DNA from: Culex pipiens pallens
Lineage: Eukaryota; Arthropoda; Insecta; Diptera; Culicidae
Direction: 5' to 3'
Assembly (NCBI RefSeq): GCF_016801865.2
Contig: NC_068937.1
Span: forward strand, 68,489,930 to 68,553,929
Length of the DNA: 64,000 bases
Below the pieces are notes generated by a model that was given only the letters and a program-made list of their open reading frames with translations, made no database searches and was not told the DNA's origin. The position numbers were made by a program, and so were the translations under genes. Positions 1 through 11,288 of this stretch are shown piece after piece (the first letter of the stretch is position 1; every line of letters starts with the position of its first letter).

Positions 1-1022
1 GAGACGACTTATTAATAAGGCTTTAGTTTTTGCGGGATTTATTGCTAACAAGTTCTTTTCTGACCAGCTCTGTACTTTTAGTAAATCGCTATTTATTTTT
101 CTTTGCATATCAGCAATGTTAATATTTGCATCAGAACAAAGATAAATTTGCACATCATCAGCAAAGAGGTGCACAGAACAAAATTTTAAAACTGGAGGTA
201 AATCATTTATAAACAACGAGAAAAGTAAAGGTCCGAGTACTGAACCTTGCGGAACACCGGAGAGAATATCAACAAAAGAAGAATGAAACCCATTAAGAAA
301 AACAGATTGAGATCGATCTCTTAGATAAGATTCGATTAGCAACACGGCAGGTCGGGAAAGTCCAAAAGATGTGGCCAATTTGTTTAAGAGCTTAGTGTGG
401 GATACTCGATCAAACGCTTTAGAAAAGTCAATAAGAAGAAGAACAGCAACGCCTCGTCTATCAATACAACGTGCTACATCATTATGTACCTTAAGCAAAG
501 CAGTTTCTGTACTATGACCTTTTCTAAATCCAGACTGCAATGGATGAAGAAGATCATACCTATTAACATGTTCAGTAAGCTGATATTTAATTATCTTTTC
601 AAATGCTTTAGAAAGTGAGCTTAACAAACTGATAGGCCTTAAATTACTAACATCACAGGACGATGATTTTTTCTTAATTGGAATTACTTTAATCTTTTTC
701 CAGTCCCGAGGAAAAATACAAGTTGTAATAATTGTGTTAAATAGATGTTTGACTATTGGTAGGATGAGTGGAAGCATAAGATTAATAAATCGTATTGGAA
801 TGTTGTCTAATCCAGTAGCATTAGAAGTAATTGAAGAGATTGCATTCACTATTTCATAGTCTTCAACAGCGCGGAAATGAAAACCATCCACAGCGGCTAA
901 ATTAGAGTTAAAATCACCTTGAGAAGGCGAAAAGTTTGAAGAGAAATATTGGTTAATATTTTCAACTGAGCTGTTGCAGACAACTGGAGATTTAGTTTTA
1001 CTTGCTATTCCTAAGTTTTTAA
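1..1022 (-). pseudogene. Reverse transcriptase half of retrotransposon ORF2 (partial at window edge)
   Basis: About 340 codons with no stop on the minus strand, continuing in frame from the endonuclease half once the insertion and one TA duplicate are ignored. RT motifs occur in the correct order: NLRPIS near 629-646, QSGFRKGHSTE near 505-540, DFSKAFD at 409-429, GVPQGSVLGP near 236-267 and the catalytic FADD box at 154-165. Next comes a thumb-like WSEKNLLAINPAKTKAL segment near 21-70. FADD in place of YADD is common in insect non-LTR elements. The reading frame is still open at base 1. This half has no start codon of its own because of the upstream insertion. Confidence 0.92.
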
Positions 1023-1024
1023 TA

Positions 1025-2355
1025 GGGTATTTTAACCATTAGTGGACCCCCTAGTAGAGCCGAAGCACATTTTTCACAAATTTTCAATATTTTAAGCACT
1101 TTTTCATAACCTTTTGTACAAAACAATTAAATCTGAAGTCTTTTGAACAATTTTGACTATTTGTTTCATCAGTTACTTGTTTTTGAGCAGAAAAATAGTC
1201 ATTCGAAAAAAAATTTTTTTTTGCCTGTTATGGACCCCCTTTTCCTATAGTGGACCCGGGTCCATAATCCGATTGTGGACCCGGGTCCACTATAGGCAAA
1301 CTGTTATTTTTATACCAAATTTAACCGATATTTGATGTTTTGATGCATGGTGTAGGTCTAATGATAGATATAATGAATAAAAGATGGATTTTGCTCACTT
1401 TTCATCATAAACAAATATTTTTTGTTAACAAATTTGGCTTTAAACAACAAAAAAACCTAACAGACATTTAAACACATTTATTTCCGAAAAAGATCAGAGA
1501 AAACGTCTCAAAAACCACTGTAAACATAAAAATAATTTTAAAAAAGTAATCTTGATGCAAATTTTTCCATATTAATTATAAAAAAGGTTGACCGAAACTA
1601 AACAATAGAATTGTTTACAGTTGCTGATAAAACCACGCATGTTTATTGAAAAAAAAATGTTTTGTTATTGATTTATTATTATAAAATATCATTTCAAACT
1701 GCAATTATGGTGCTTCAGTTAAGTACAATTAACTATAGTTTTGATTAATTATAAATTCTTACGGCTTCAGCATTATTGGTACTTTTAACATGAAAACAGC
1801 TATATTTATACTCATAATTGAAATAATATGCGTTTAGGTTGATAACAACAAGCATTTATTGTATGTTTTAGAGAAACTTTTGCTTGAATACACAGTTTTC
1901 ATCATTTTTGAAGGTTTAATTAACAGGGGTCCACTTTTGGAAAAGTTTGGATTTTCGTTGTCCTATATTGGACCCCCATAATTTTTGCTAGAAAATTGCA
2001 TTTCTTCGCTTTATTTTAGTAAATATCCTTAAACTTACATTACTTCGACTTGCTGAAGTTAAATAATCAGTCAAAAAATGATTAGATGGTTAATTCAATC
2101 ATAAAATATAAATGCAGTTTTGTTGTGAAAATGCTAGTGGCCATGGCTGATTTCAGATGTCGAACTCAAAACACTTATTTTGGTGAAAAGGACAATTCAA
2201 TGTCAGTCAATATTGTTCTAAATGATGCTGAACATGCCAAATAAAAGATTTGTAGACAACAACACGCTTGAAATTGTGATTTTATTGAATTTTCCATTAA
2301 AAACCCTTCAGAGGGTCCACTATAGGAAAGGGGTCCACTAATGGATAACGTACCC
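1025..2355. mobile_element. Non-autonomous DNA element with TA target duplication (MITE-like, 1331 bp)
   Basis: The ends are inverted copies of each other. The left end reads GGGTATTTTAACC then ATTAGTGGACCCC, and the right end in reverse complement reads GGGTACGTTATCC then ATTAGTGGACCCC. TA lies directly outside both ends (1023-1024 and 2356-2357). Removing the element plus one TA restores the retrotransposon frame, which confirms the borders. No ORF resembles a transposase, so it must be mobilised in trans. The motif GGGTCCACTATAGG recurs inside, near both ends and at 1228-1294, where it forms a palindrome around GGACCCGGGTCC. TA duplication fits Tc1/mariner-like elements; the superfamily is inferred. 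Confidence 0.85.
1228..1294. repeat. Internal palindromic motif cluster (GGACCCGGGTCC) of the MITE
   Basis: Two copies of the palindrome GGACCCGGGTCC at about 1253-1264 and 1278-1289. Their outer flanks TATAGTGG and CCACTATA are inverted copies, so the whole segment can fold back. The same words make up the element's subterminal ends. Repeated transposase-binding sites are one explanation (inference). Confidence 0.7.
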
Positions 2356-2357
2356 TA

Positions 2358-3511
2358 TTACTCCATAGTTTTTTACTTGGAACATTTGTGTTGAGAATAC
2401 GATTGCTATGATCAGATTTAGCTTTTTCGATTAAAGAGTTTACTCTATTTCTTAAAATTTTGAAATGATTTTTGTCTTCAATGGATTTGCTACGTTTCCA
2501 GTTCCTATAGGATAGATCTCTATCAATCATGGCCTTTTCAATGACTGCATTGAACCATGGATTTTTGCGTACTTTGAACTCCTTTAAAGGAACAAATTGC
2601 GTAAATAGATTTAGCATATTTACATTGAAAAATTCTAAAAGTATATCTGGCTCAGCACAATTCAAAAAGTTTGCCCAATTTATTCTGCTGAAGGCTTCAT
2701 TTAATTCAGCATAATTAATATTATTATAGTCACGGTAATAAGAACGATTTTCAGGTATGGTAAAAGAAAATTCAAGTGAAGCTAGGATTAGATCATGATG
2801 AGAAATGCCTGGCATGGAGACTTGGTTGAATTTAGAAATTTGATTTGGGGAATCAGTTAATAGTAGATCAAGAAGAGAGCATCCTGTTTGATAGAAATAT
2901 GTTGGTTCCCTATTAGCAAAATGAAAAGCTAGTCCACTTAAAACATCATTGAAGCACTTTGATTTCGCGCCAGATCTATTTGGATCGGTGTTAAAATCTC
3001 CTATTAGGAAGCAAGCTTTATATTTCATTGAGTATTTTGAAATTTGTGCAGAAAGAATTTCAGAGCAATCGACAGTTGGGGGATTGTAATAGACTCCCAT
3101 TAACAATTTATCATTGAGACATTCAATTTCAAGTAACAAAAATTCGGTAGAACTAGTCTCACGTACGGATTTTGATTTTTCGACAACTCTGCATTGAAGG
3201 CCTTCTCTGTAATAAACGCAAATGCCACCTCCGTGTCTATTACGATCATTTCGTATCAAGTTGTAACCATCAATTGCGATTAAAGAATCAGTAATGGAGG
3301 TATCAAGCCATGTTTCAGTAAAACAAACAACATCCGCTTTACTATCCTTGAAAACTCGTCTTAATTCTTCAAGTTTAACTAAATTTCTTGCACACAAGCT
3401 TTGTACGTTGATTTGACAAATGTTTAGTTTAGTATTATCAAAGATTGCATTTACAACAGCTCTTGTTATATATTGGTTAGCTGAGGCATTTCCAGTTGTT
3501 GAACTAGCCAT
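2358..3511 (-). pseudogene. Endonuclease half of retrotransposon ORF2
   Basis: About 384 codons from the ATG at 3511. The protein has the hallmarks of the exonuclease-endonuclease-phosphatase (APE-like) domain that nicks target DNA for target-primed reverse transcription. These are QINVQSL at residues 33-39, FTETWLD at 64-70 (with the catalytic-type Glu66), GGGICVYYREG near 94-104, GDFNTDP at 171-177 (Asp172, Asn174), SLLDLLLTD at 212-220 and GISHHDL at 235-241. All key positions of the family are present, so the domain looks intact. After residue ~388 (LWSN) the frame enters the inserted element and ends at 2297 in foreign sequence. The start is the first Met before the domain. The break is the insertion, not a point mutation. 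Confidence 0.9.
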
Positions 3512-3731
3512 TATATAGGTAAATCGAAGGAAGGCGCAAACCTAACCTGTACACAACAACAGAATCAGATTCAACATTTGAGAAAATAAACTTAATTCTA
3601 AAACTAAAACTATAATTTTTAAATTGAAAAAGCATAGAAAAATATCAAAGAACTCCTTCAAAAAAAACTAGTGAATGGTGCTGGCAATAACTCACTCAGA
3701 GGTTAGGATCACAGTAAAGAACTTTGATCAG
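3512..3731. other. A/T-rich stretch upstream of retrotransposon ORF
   Basis: On the minus strand this lies directly 5' of the endonuclease start and may be 5' UTR or spacer. It is low in coding signal. No promoter box or ORF1 fragment can be recognised. Confidence 0.3.
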
Positions 3732-3784
3732 CACTGAATCAACGATAGCCGCCCGCAGGAAGGAACCAGCAAACGAAACATCAC

Positions 3785-3964
3785 ATGGCCACGTCAGGAG
3801 GGCAGCAACAACCGACATCTCAGCACCAACACAGCAGCAACAACAGCAACAGGCCAACATCGCAAATGGTCCAGGATCCGACAATCCAGATTGCACGGGG
3901 ATATACTCGTCTCAGGGTCCACCGGAACTTAACTTTCAGGAAGGGAAAATGGAATCAAGGATAA
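3785..3964 (+). other. Short Gln/Ser/Asn-rich coding-like ORF
   Basis: A 59-codon frame starts with ATGGCC. Its product is rich in Gln, Ser and Asn (early segment GGQQQPTSQHQHSSNNSN) and then basic. A second overlapping frame (3724-4062) is also open and contains a run of seven Gln. CAG/CAA-rich DNA opens several frames by composition alone, so this may be chance. I recognise no family. It ends inside the first of two 200-bp direct repeats, which argues that it is part of a repetitive unit and not a host gene. Confidence 0.2.
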
Positions 3965-4131
3965 CTGGGAAACGGATTCATAGGAGAAACTTGGGGAAGG
4001 AAAAAGAAAAGCGTAAAGGGAAAAGGGTTTGTTTTGGAACAGCCGTCAGTGGCCTCCACTGACTCGGGGGTTCAGCTCGCCCCTACGGAGTAACCACTTA
4101 ACCTACCACGTCCTGCGCACCCCTACGGAGT
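3932..4131 (+). repeat. 200-bp direct repeat, copy 1
   Basis: Runs from ACTTTCAGG to CCCCTACGGAGT and is nearly identical to 4339-4538, at a spacing of 407 bp. It contains a purine-rich part (GGGAAGGAAAAAGAAAAGCG) and a GC-rich part with GGGGGTTCAGCTCGCC, which looks slightly like a pol III B box. Origin unknown. Confidence 0.85.
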
Positions 4132-4153
4132 GACCGCAGGACGCATTGTAGGT
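4101..4153. repeat. Imperfect hairpin at the end of direct repeat copy 1
   Basis: ACCTACCACGTCCTGCG at 4101-4117 faces CGCAGGACG plus GTAGGT at 4135-4153, with a loop containing CCCCTACGGAGT. The second repeat copy lacks the right arm, because its sequence diverges at 4539. Confidence 0.55.
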
Positions 4154-4240
4154 CAGGCGACCGACCCACAAGGAGTCGGGTTTCTCCAACGGCTGAGTCC
4201 TCTATCTCAGCGACACTTGGCTTGTGTCACCTACGGACTT

Positions 4241-4338
4241 TTAATAGTTATTTTTTTTGTATTTTTTGGCGTTTTTTTTTATTTTTTTAATTTTTTTTTT
4301 GTTTTTTTCTTTTTTTTTATTTTTTTGTTTTTTTTTTG
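4241..4338 (+). repeat. T-rich low-complexity tract
   Basis: About 98 bp, almost all T on the plus strand, directly before direct repeat copy 2. On the minus strand it could be the A-rich tail of a retroposed fragment (4538 to 4241), or it may be a simple expansion. Confidence 0.75.
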
Positions 4339-4538
4339 ACTTTTAGGAGAGGAAAATGGAGTCAAGGATAACTGGGAAACGGATTCATAGGAGAAAATTG
4401 GGGAAGGAAAAAGAAAAGCGTAAAGGGAAAAGGGTTTGTTTTGGAACAGCCGTCAGTGGCCTCCACTGGCTCGGGGGTTCAGCTCGCCCTTACGGAGTAA
4501 CCACTTAACCTACCACGTCCTGCGCACCCCTACGGAGT
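4339..4538 (+). repeat. 200-bp direct repeat, copy 2
   Basis: Matches 3932-4131 from ACTTTTAGG to CCCCTACGGAGT with only a few substitutions. The similarity stops at 4538 on the right. On the left the copy abuts the T-rich tract. The unit plus spacer gives a 407-bp period with one and a half copies. Confidence 0.85.
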
Positions 4539-4902
4539 TGTTTACACTTCGGCTTCGGCCCTATTACAATGTTTTGCTAGGTTCAAGTTTTTATCGCTAA
4601 AATTTTTGTTTTTGTCAAATCATTCATTTTTTGAAAATTAATGATTGCAAACATCTGAACTAGTGTAAAATGCATTTTAAAACATTTATTTCATGCAAAT
4701 GCTGAAACTATGGCTTGTTATTTCAATATTTATATTTTTTATTATTTTTTTCGCCCAACCCCCCCCCCCCCCCCCTCCCACAAGACCCCGGCCAGAGCCG
4801 AGAGACAAAAACTTTAAAAAATATTTGCATCGCTCTAATAACGTTCTACTTTTTAATAATGTTACGAGTAATTTTCCATCTTTCAAGCGCTAAATTTTAA
4901 TG
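4539..4902. other. Unassigned AT-rich spacer with a 17-base C run
   Basis: No coding frame is supported. The only marked structure is an uninterrupted run of 17 C at 4759-4775, followed by CCC-rich sequence. Small frames around it (Pro- or Gly-rich) come from the homopolymer. Confidence 0.5.
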
Positions 4903-5070
4903 TACACGGAAAACCGGCATTAGTCTTTAAAGACTTATTTTTAGCCTTTTTTGAAGTTCGGTCAGTATTGTCAGAAAAAGGCCTAAAAATTAGTCTTTTT
5001 TTGGGCTTTTTTTAGAACTTAGTGCAAAACTTAGAAAAAGACTAAATTTAAGGCTTTTCTGTACTATAAA
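4903..5070. mobile_element. Left palindrome-rich element end (TTAGTCTTT family)
   Basis: Begins TACACGGAAAACC, then the near-palindrome CATTAGTCTTTAAAGACTTA at 4918-4937. Further copies of the core words follow, such as GCCTAAAAATTAGTCTTTT near 4980-5000 and GAAAAAGACTAAATTTAAGG near 5034-5055. The inverted counterpart CATTAGTCTTTTAAGACTTA is read on the minus strand from 41155 to 41136, with one mismatch over 20 bp. It looks like one terminus of a foldback-like DNA element. No transposase is visible. Confidence 0.6.
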
Positions 5071-5092
5071 CTTTGGTTCACGATTTGACATG

Positions 5093-5547
5093 TCAAATCA
5101 GAAAAAGTTGAAGTTGCCGGTGGTGGTTGCTGTTCGTCGGACAGGGGCAGGATTTTGGCCAGTTTGCAGGTAAGTTTTTGTGTTTTTCCTGCCGGAAGGT
5201 TCGGCCGGAGTGAGACGGCGGCCGAACGAAATGTCTGCTGTTTACCGGGTTCCCAAATTCTGGTTCTCGGTACGGTGGAGGAAGACGGGAAGGCGTGGTT
5301 TTTTGAGGATGCAGGAAGCAACTTTTTTTTGTGGACGGCGTGGACGTGTGGACAGAAAATGGACAAGTGGACAGAAAATCTCGGAATGAATCCGCCGGGG
5401 ATTGAAATCCAAAGTGGAAGCGAAAAAGGGCAACGAAGCGGGAGTGGACAATTATGGTGGTGGTGGTTGTGTTTGTGTTTGTGAATAAGTGGTGTGTGTG
5501 TGTGTGTTTATGAGCGAAATTTTGAAAATTTGCGAGTTTGCTACTCC

Positions 5548-5548
<1 letters not shown>
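5093..5548 (+). other. GC-richer gene-like segment with splice donor (possible 5' exon)
   Basis: This stretch is clearly richer in G+C than its surroundings and is open in several overlapping frames on both strands, none convincing. A strong donor, TTTGCAG/GTAAGT, has its exon end at 5169. The upstream part begins with TTTGACATGTCAAAT, a TGTCAAA-type palindrome. I infer a non-coding first exon or UTR of a transcript reading rightwards into the satellite. A candidate acceptor lies at 40050-40051 on the other side of the array. No protein family is recognised. Confidence 0.35.

Positions 5549-5589
<41 letters not shown>
5549..5589 (+). repeat. (TG)n microsatellite
   Basis: About 20 TG repeats directly before the octamer satellite. 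A shorter TG run sits at about 5491-5507. The junction TGTTCAAAAAA marks the start of the array. Confidence 0.95.
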
Positions 5590-5590
<1 letters not shown>

Positions 5591-7666
5591 CAAAAAATCA
5601 AAAATTCAAAAATTTAAAAATTCAAAAATTCAAAAATCCAAAAATTTAAAAATTCAAAAATTCTAAAATTCTAAAATTCTAAAATTCTAAAATTCTAAAA
5701 TTCTAAAATTCTAAAATTCTAAAATTCTAAAATTCTAAAATTCTAAAATTCTAAAATTCTAAAATTCTAAAATTCTAAAATTCTAAAATTCTAAAATTCT
5801 AAAATTCTAAAATTCTAAAATTCTAAAATTCTAAAATTCTAAAATTCTAAAATTCTAAAATTCTAAAATTCTAAAATTCTAAAATTCTAAAATTCTAAAA
5901 TTCTAAAATTCTAAAATTCTAAAATTCTAAAATTCTAAAATTCTAAAATTCTAAAATTCTAAAATTCTAAAATTCTAAAATTCTAAAATTCTAAAATTCT
6001 AAAATTCTAAAATTCTAAAATTCTAAAATTCTAAAATTCTAAAATTCTAAAATTCTAAAATTCTAAAATTCTAAAATTCTAAAATTCTAAAATTCAAAAA
6101 TTCAAAAATTCAAAAATTCAAAAATTCAAAAATTCAAAAATTCAAAAATTCAAAAATTCAAAAATTCAAAAATTCAAAAATTCAAAAAATTCAAAAATTC
6201 AAAAAATCAAAAATTCAAAAATTCAAAAATTCAAAAATTCAAAAATTCAAAAAATTCAAAAAATTCGAAAATTCAAAAATTCAAAAATTCAAAAATTCAA
6301 AAATTTAAAAATTCTAAAATTCTAAAATTCTAAAATTCTAAAATTCTAAAATTCTAAAATTCTAAAATTCTAAAATTCTAAAATTCTAAAATTCTAAAAT
6401 TCTAAAATTCTAAAATTCTAAAATTCTAAAATTCTAAAATTCTAAAATTCTAAAATTCTAAAATTCTAAAATTCTAAAATTCTAAAATTCTAAAATTCTA
6501 AAATTCTAAAATTCTAAAATTCTAAAATTCTAAAATTCTAAAATTCTAAAATTCTAAAATTCTAAAATTCTAAAATTCTAAAATTCTAAAATTCTAAAAT
6601 TCTAAAATTCTAAAATTCTAAAATTCTAAAATTCTAAAATTCTAAAATTCTAAAATTCTAAAATTCTAAAATTCTAAAATTCTAAAATTCTAAAATTCTA
6701 AAATTCTAAAATTCTAAAATTCTAAAATTCTAAAATTCAAAAATTCAAAAAATTCAAAAATTCAAAAATTTTAAAATTCTAAAATTCTAAAATTCTAAAA
6801 TTCTAAAATTCTAAAATTCTAAAATTCTAAAATTCTAAAATTCTAAAATTCTAAAATTCTAAAATTCTAAAATTCTAAAATTCTAAAATTCTAAAATTCT
6901 AAAATTCTAAAATTCTAAAATTCTAAAATTCTAAAATTCTAAAATTCTAAAATTCTAAAATTCAAAAATTCTAAAATTCTAAAATTCTAAAATTCTAAAA
7001 TTCTAAAATTCAAAAATTCAAAAATTCTAAAATTCAAAAATTCAAAAATTCAAAAATTCAAAAATTCAAAAATTCAAAAATTCAAAAATTCAAAAATTCA
7101 AAAATTCAAAAATTCAAAAATTCAAAAAATTCAAAAAATTCTAAAATTCTAAAATTCTAAAATTCTAAAATTCTAAAATTCAAAAATTCAAAAATTCAAA
7201 ACTTCAAAACTTCAAAACTTCAAAACTTCAAAACTTCAAAACTTCAAAACTTCAAAACTTCAAAACTTCAAAACTTCAAAACTTCAAAACTTCAAAACTT
7301 CAAAACTTCAAAACTTCAAAACTTCAAAACTTCAAAACTTCAAAACTTCAAAACTTCAAAACTTCAAAACTTCAAAACTTCAAAACTTCAAAACTTCAAA
7401 ACTTCAAAACTTCAAAACTTCAAAACTTCAAAACTTCAAAACTTCAAAACTTCAAAACTTCAAAACTTCAAAACTTCAAAACTTCAAAACTTTAAAACTT
7501 CAAAACTTCAAAACTTCAAAACTTCAAAACTTCAAAACTTCAAAACTTCAAAACTTCAAAACTTAGAAACTTCAAAACTTCAAAACTTCAAAACTTCAAA
7601 ACTTCAAAACTTCAAAACTTCAAAAATTCAAAAATTCAAAAATTCAAAAATTCAAAAAATTCAAAA
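5590..7666 (+). repeat. Octamer satellite, first (partial) higher-order unit
   Basis: Alternating blocks with 8-bp period: TTCTAAAA (about 5660-6093 and 6310-6735, with more to about 7010), TTCAAAAA (about 6094-6305 and 7015-7140) and CTTCAAAA (about 7197-7624), then 4-5 TTCAAAAA copies. Some units are 7 or 9 bp long, and GAAAATTC and TTTAAAAATTC variants mark the edges. The unit has no hinge at its left end, so it is probably the truncated border of the array. It has no coding content. Confidence 0.95.
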
Positions 7667-7726
7667 AATTATAAAATTCTAAAATTTTTAAATTCTAAAA
7701 TTCTTAAATTATAAAAATCTACAATT
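7667..7726 (+). repeat. Satellite hinge 1
   Basis: A 60-bp irregular segment between octamer blocks. It starts AATTATAAAATTC, passes through AATTTTTAAATTC and TTCTTAAATTATAAAAA, and ends TCTACAATT. The same segment recurs at seven other places and separates higher-order units. Confidence 0.9.
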
Positions 7727-9365
7727 CTAAAATTCTAAAATTCTAAAATTCTAAAATTCTAAAATTCTAAAATTCTAAAATTCTAAAATTCTAAAATTCT
7801 AAAATTCTAAAATTCTAAAATTCTAAAATTCTAAAATTCTAAAATTCTAAAATTCTAAAATTCTAAAATTCTAAAATTCTAAAATTCTAAAATTCTAAAA
7901 TTCTAAAATTCTAAAATTCTAAAATTCTAAAATTCTAAAATTCTAAATTCAAAATTCTAAAATTCTAAAATTACAAAATTTTAAAATTCTAATATTCTAA
8001 AATTCTAAAATTATAAAATTCTAAAATTCTAAAATTCTAAAATTCTAAAATTCTAAAATTCTAAAATTCTAAAATTCTAAAATTCTAAAATTCTAAAATT
8101 CTAAAATTCTAAAATTCTAAAATTCTAAAATTCTAAAATTCTAAAATTCTAAAATTCAAAAATTCAAAAATTCAAAAATTCAAAAATTCAAAAATTCAAA
8201 AATTCAAAAAATTCAAAAATTCAAAAATTTTAAAATTCTAAAATTCTAAAATTCTAAAATTCTAAAATTCTAAAATTCTAAAATTCTAAAATTCTAAAAT
8301 TCTAAAATTCTAAAATTCTAAAATTCTAAAATTCTAAAATTCTAAAATTCTAAAATTCTAAAATTCTAAAATTCTAAAATTCTAAAATTCTAAAATTCTA
8401 AAATTCTAAAATTCTAAAATTCTAAAATTCTAAAATTCTAAAATTCTAAAATTCTAAAATTCTAAAATTCTAAAATTCTAAAATTCTAAAATTCTAAAAT
8501 TCTAAAATTCTAAAATTCTAAAATTCTAAAATTCTAAAATTCCAAAAATTCTAAAATTCTAAAATTCTAAAATTCTAAAATTCAAAAATTCAAAAATTCT
8601 AAAATTCAAAAATTCAAAAATTCAAAAATTCAAAAATTCAAAAATTCAAAAATTCAAAAATTCAAAAATTCAAAAAATTCTAAAATTCTAAAATTCTAAA
8701 ATTCTAAAATTCTAAAATTCAAAAATTCAAAACTTCAAAACTTCAAAACTTCAAAACTTCAAAACTTCAAAACTTCAAAACTTCAAAACTTCAAAACTTC
8801 AAAACTTTAAAACTTCAAAACTTCAAAACTTCAAAACTTCAAAACTTCAAAACTTCAAAACTTCAAAACTTCAAAACTTCAAAACTTCAAAACTTCAAAA
8901 CTTCAAAACTTCAAAACTTCAAAACTTCAAAACTTCAAAACTTCAAAACTTCAAAACTTCAAAACTTCAAAACTTCAAAACTTCAAAACTTCAAAACTTC
9001 AAAACTTCAAAACTTCAAAACTTCAAAACTTCAAAACTTCAAAACTTCAAAACTTCAAAACTTCAAAACTTCAAAACTTCAAAACTTCAAAACTTCAAAA
9101 CTTCAAAACTTCAAAACTTCAAAACTTCAAAACTTCAAAACTTCAAAACTTCAAAACTTCAAAACTTCAAAACTTCAAAACTTTAAAACTTCAAAACTTC
9201 AAAACTTCAAAACTTCAAAACTTCAAAACTTCAAAACTTCAAAACTTCAAAACTTCAAAACTTCAAAACTTCAAAACTTCAAAACTTCAAAACTTCAAAA
9301 CTTCAAAACTTCAAAACTTCAAAAATTCAAAAATTCAAAAATTCAAAAATTCAAAAAATTCAAAA
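7727..9365 (+). repeat. Octamer satellite higher-order unit 1
   Basis: Block order is TTCTAAAA, TTCAAAAA, TTCTAAAA, TTCAAAAA, then CTTCAAAA (about 8729-9318), then 4-5 TTCAAAAA copies before the next hinge. A few point variants occur (TTACAAAA, TTTTAAAA and AATATTC near 7960-8015). With its hinge the unit is about 1.70 kb. Confidence 0.93.
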
Positions 9366-9425
9366 AATTATAAAATTCTAAAATTTTTAAATTCTAAAAT
9401 TCTTAAATTATAAAAATCTACAATT
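9366..9425 (+). repeat. Satellite hinge 2
   Basis: Copy of the 60-bp hinge, ending TCTACAATT and apparently identical to hinge 1. Confidence 0.9.
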
Positions 9426-11288
9426 CTAAAATTCTAAAATTCTAAAATTCTAAAATTCTAAAATTCTAAAATTCTAAAATTCTAAAATTCTAAAATTCTA
9501 AAATTCTAAAATTCTAAAATTCTAAAATTCTAAAATTCTAAAATTCTAAAATTCTAAAATTCTAAAATTCTAAAATTCTAAAATTCTAAAATTCTAAAAT
9601 TCTAAAATTCTAAAAGTCTAAAATTCTAAAATTCTAAAATTCTAAAATTCTAAAATTCTAAAATTCTAAAATTCTAAAATTCTAAAATTCTAAAATTCTA
9701 AAATTCTAAAATTCTAAAATTCTAAAATTCTAAAATTCTAAAATTCTAAAATTCTAAAATTCTAAAATTCTAAAATTCTAAAATTCTAAAATTCTAAAAT
9801 TCTAAAATTCTAAAATTCTAAAATTCTAAAATTCTAAAATTCTAAAATTCTAAAATTCTAAAATTCTAAAATTCTAAAATTCTAAAAATTCTAAAATTCT
9901 AAAATTCTAAAATTCTAAAATTCTAAAATTCTAAAATTCTAAAATTCTAAAATTCTAAAATTCTAAAATTCTAAAATTCTAAAATTCTAAAATTCTAAAA
10001 TTCTAAAATTCTAAAATTCTAAAATTCTAAAATTCTAAAATTCTAAAATTCTAAAATTCTAAAATTCTAAAATTCTAAAATTCTAAAATTCTAAAATTCT
10101 AAAATTCAAAAATTCAAAAATTCAAAAATTCAAAAATTCAAAAATTCAAAAATTCAAAAATTCAAAAATTCAAAAATTCTAAAATTCTAAAATTCTAAAA
10201 TTCTAAAATTCAAAAATTCAAAAATTCTAAAATTCTAAAATTCTAAAATTCTAAAATTCTAAAATTCTAAAATTCTAAAATTCAAAAATTCAAAAATTCA
10301 AAAATTCAAAAATTCAAAAATTCTAAAATTCTAAAATTCTAAAATTTTAAAATTTTAAAATTCTAAAATTCTAAAATTCTAAAATTCTAAAATTCTAAAA
10401 TTCTAAAATTCTAAAATTCTAAAATTCAAAAATTCAAAAATTCAAAAATTCTAAAATTCAAAACTTCAAAACTTCAAAACTTCAAAACTTCAAAACTTCA
10501 AAACTTCAAAACTTCAAAACTTCAAAACTTCAAAACTTCAAAACTTCAAAACTTCAAAACTTCAAAACTTCAAAACTTCAAAACTTCAAAACTTCAAAAC
10601 TTCAAAACTTCAAAACTTCAAAACTTCAAAACTTCAAAACTTCAAAACTTCAAAACTTCAAAACTTCAAAACTTCAAAACTTCAAAACTTCAAAACTTCA
10701 AAACTTCAAAACTTCAAAACTTCAAAACTTCAAAACTTCAAAACTTCAAAACTTCAAAACTTCAAAACTTCAAAACTTCAAAACTTCAAAACTTCAAAAC
10801 TTCAAAACTTCAAAACTTCAAAACTTCAAAACTTCAAAACTTCAAAACTTCAAAACTTCAAAACTTCAAAACTTCAAAACTTCAAAACTTCAAAACTTCA
10901 AAACTTCAAAACTTCAAAACTTCAAAACTTCAAAACTTCAAAACTTCAAAACTTCAAAACTTCAAAACTTCAAAACTTCAAAACTTCAAAACTTCAAAAC
11001 TTCAAAACTTCAAAACTTCAAAACTTCAAAACTTCAAAACTTCAAAACTTCAAAACTTCAAAACTTCAAAACTTCAAAACTTCAAAACTTCAAAACTTCA
11101 AAACTTCAAAACTTCAAAACTTCAAAACTTCAAAACTTCAAAACTTCAAAACTTCAAAACTTCAAAACTTCAAAACTTCAAAACTTCAAAACTTCAAAAC
11201 TTCAAAACTTCAAAACTTCAAAACTTCAAAACTTCAAAACTTCAAAAATTCAAAAATTCAAAAATTCAAAAATTCAAAAAATTCAAAA
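9426..11288 (+). repeat. Octamer satellite higher-order unit 2
   Basis: TTCTAAAA (to about 10105, with one 9-bp unit near 9886), mixed TTCAAAAA/TTCTAAAA (to about 10458), CTTCAAAA (about 10459-11242), then TTCAAAAA. With its hinge it is about 1.92 kb. The order of blocks is the same as in unit 1. Confidence 0.93.

Larger units (their letters stand above)
1..3511 (-). mobile_element. Non-LTR retrotransposon (EN-RT type), 3' part cut by window edge, split by a DNA element
   Basis: One open frame on the minus strand codes for an apurinic-type endonuclease followed by a reverse transcriptase, the order used by Jockey/CR1/I-group non-LTR retrotransposons. The frame starts at 3511, runs to about 2358, is broken by the inserted element at 1025-2355, and resumes at 1022 in the same frame. 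Nothing else in the two halves stops it. The 3' end, any RNase H domain and the poly(A) tail would lie to the left of base 1. No ORF1 is recognisable upstream of 3511, so the copy is either 5'-truncated or of a single-ORF type. The clade cannot be fixed from the visible motifs. Confidence 0.92.

Noticed and set aside
4130..4339. 69-codon plus frame with Phe-rich tail
   Set aside because: The tail is the translated T-rich tract.
5093..5593. Overlapping frames of 69-166 codons on both strands, some with poly-His/Thr
   Set aside because: They overlap in several frames, read through the TG microsatellite and show no domain. I kept only a possible non-coding exon.
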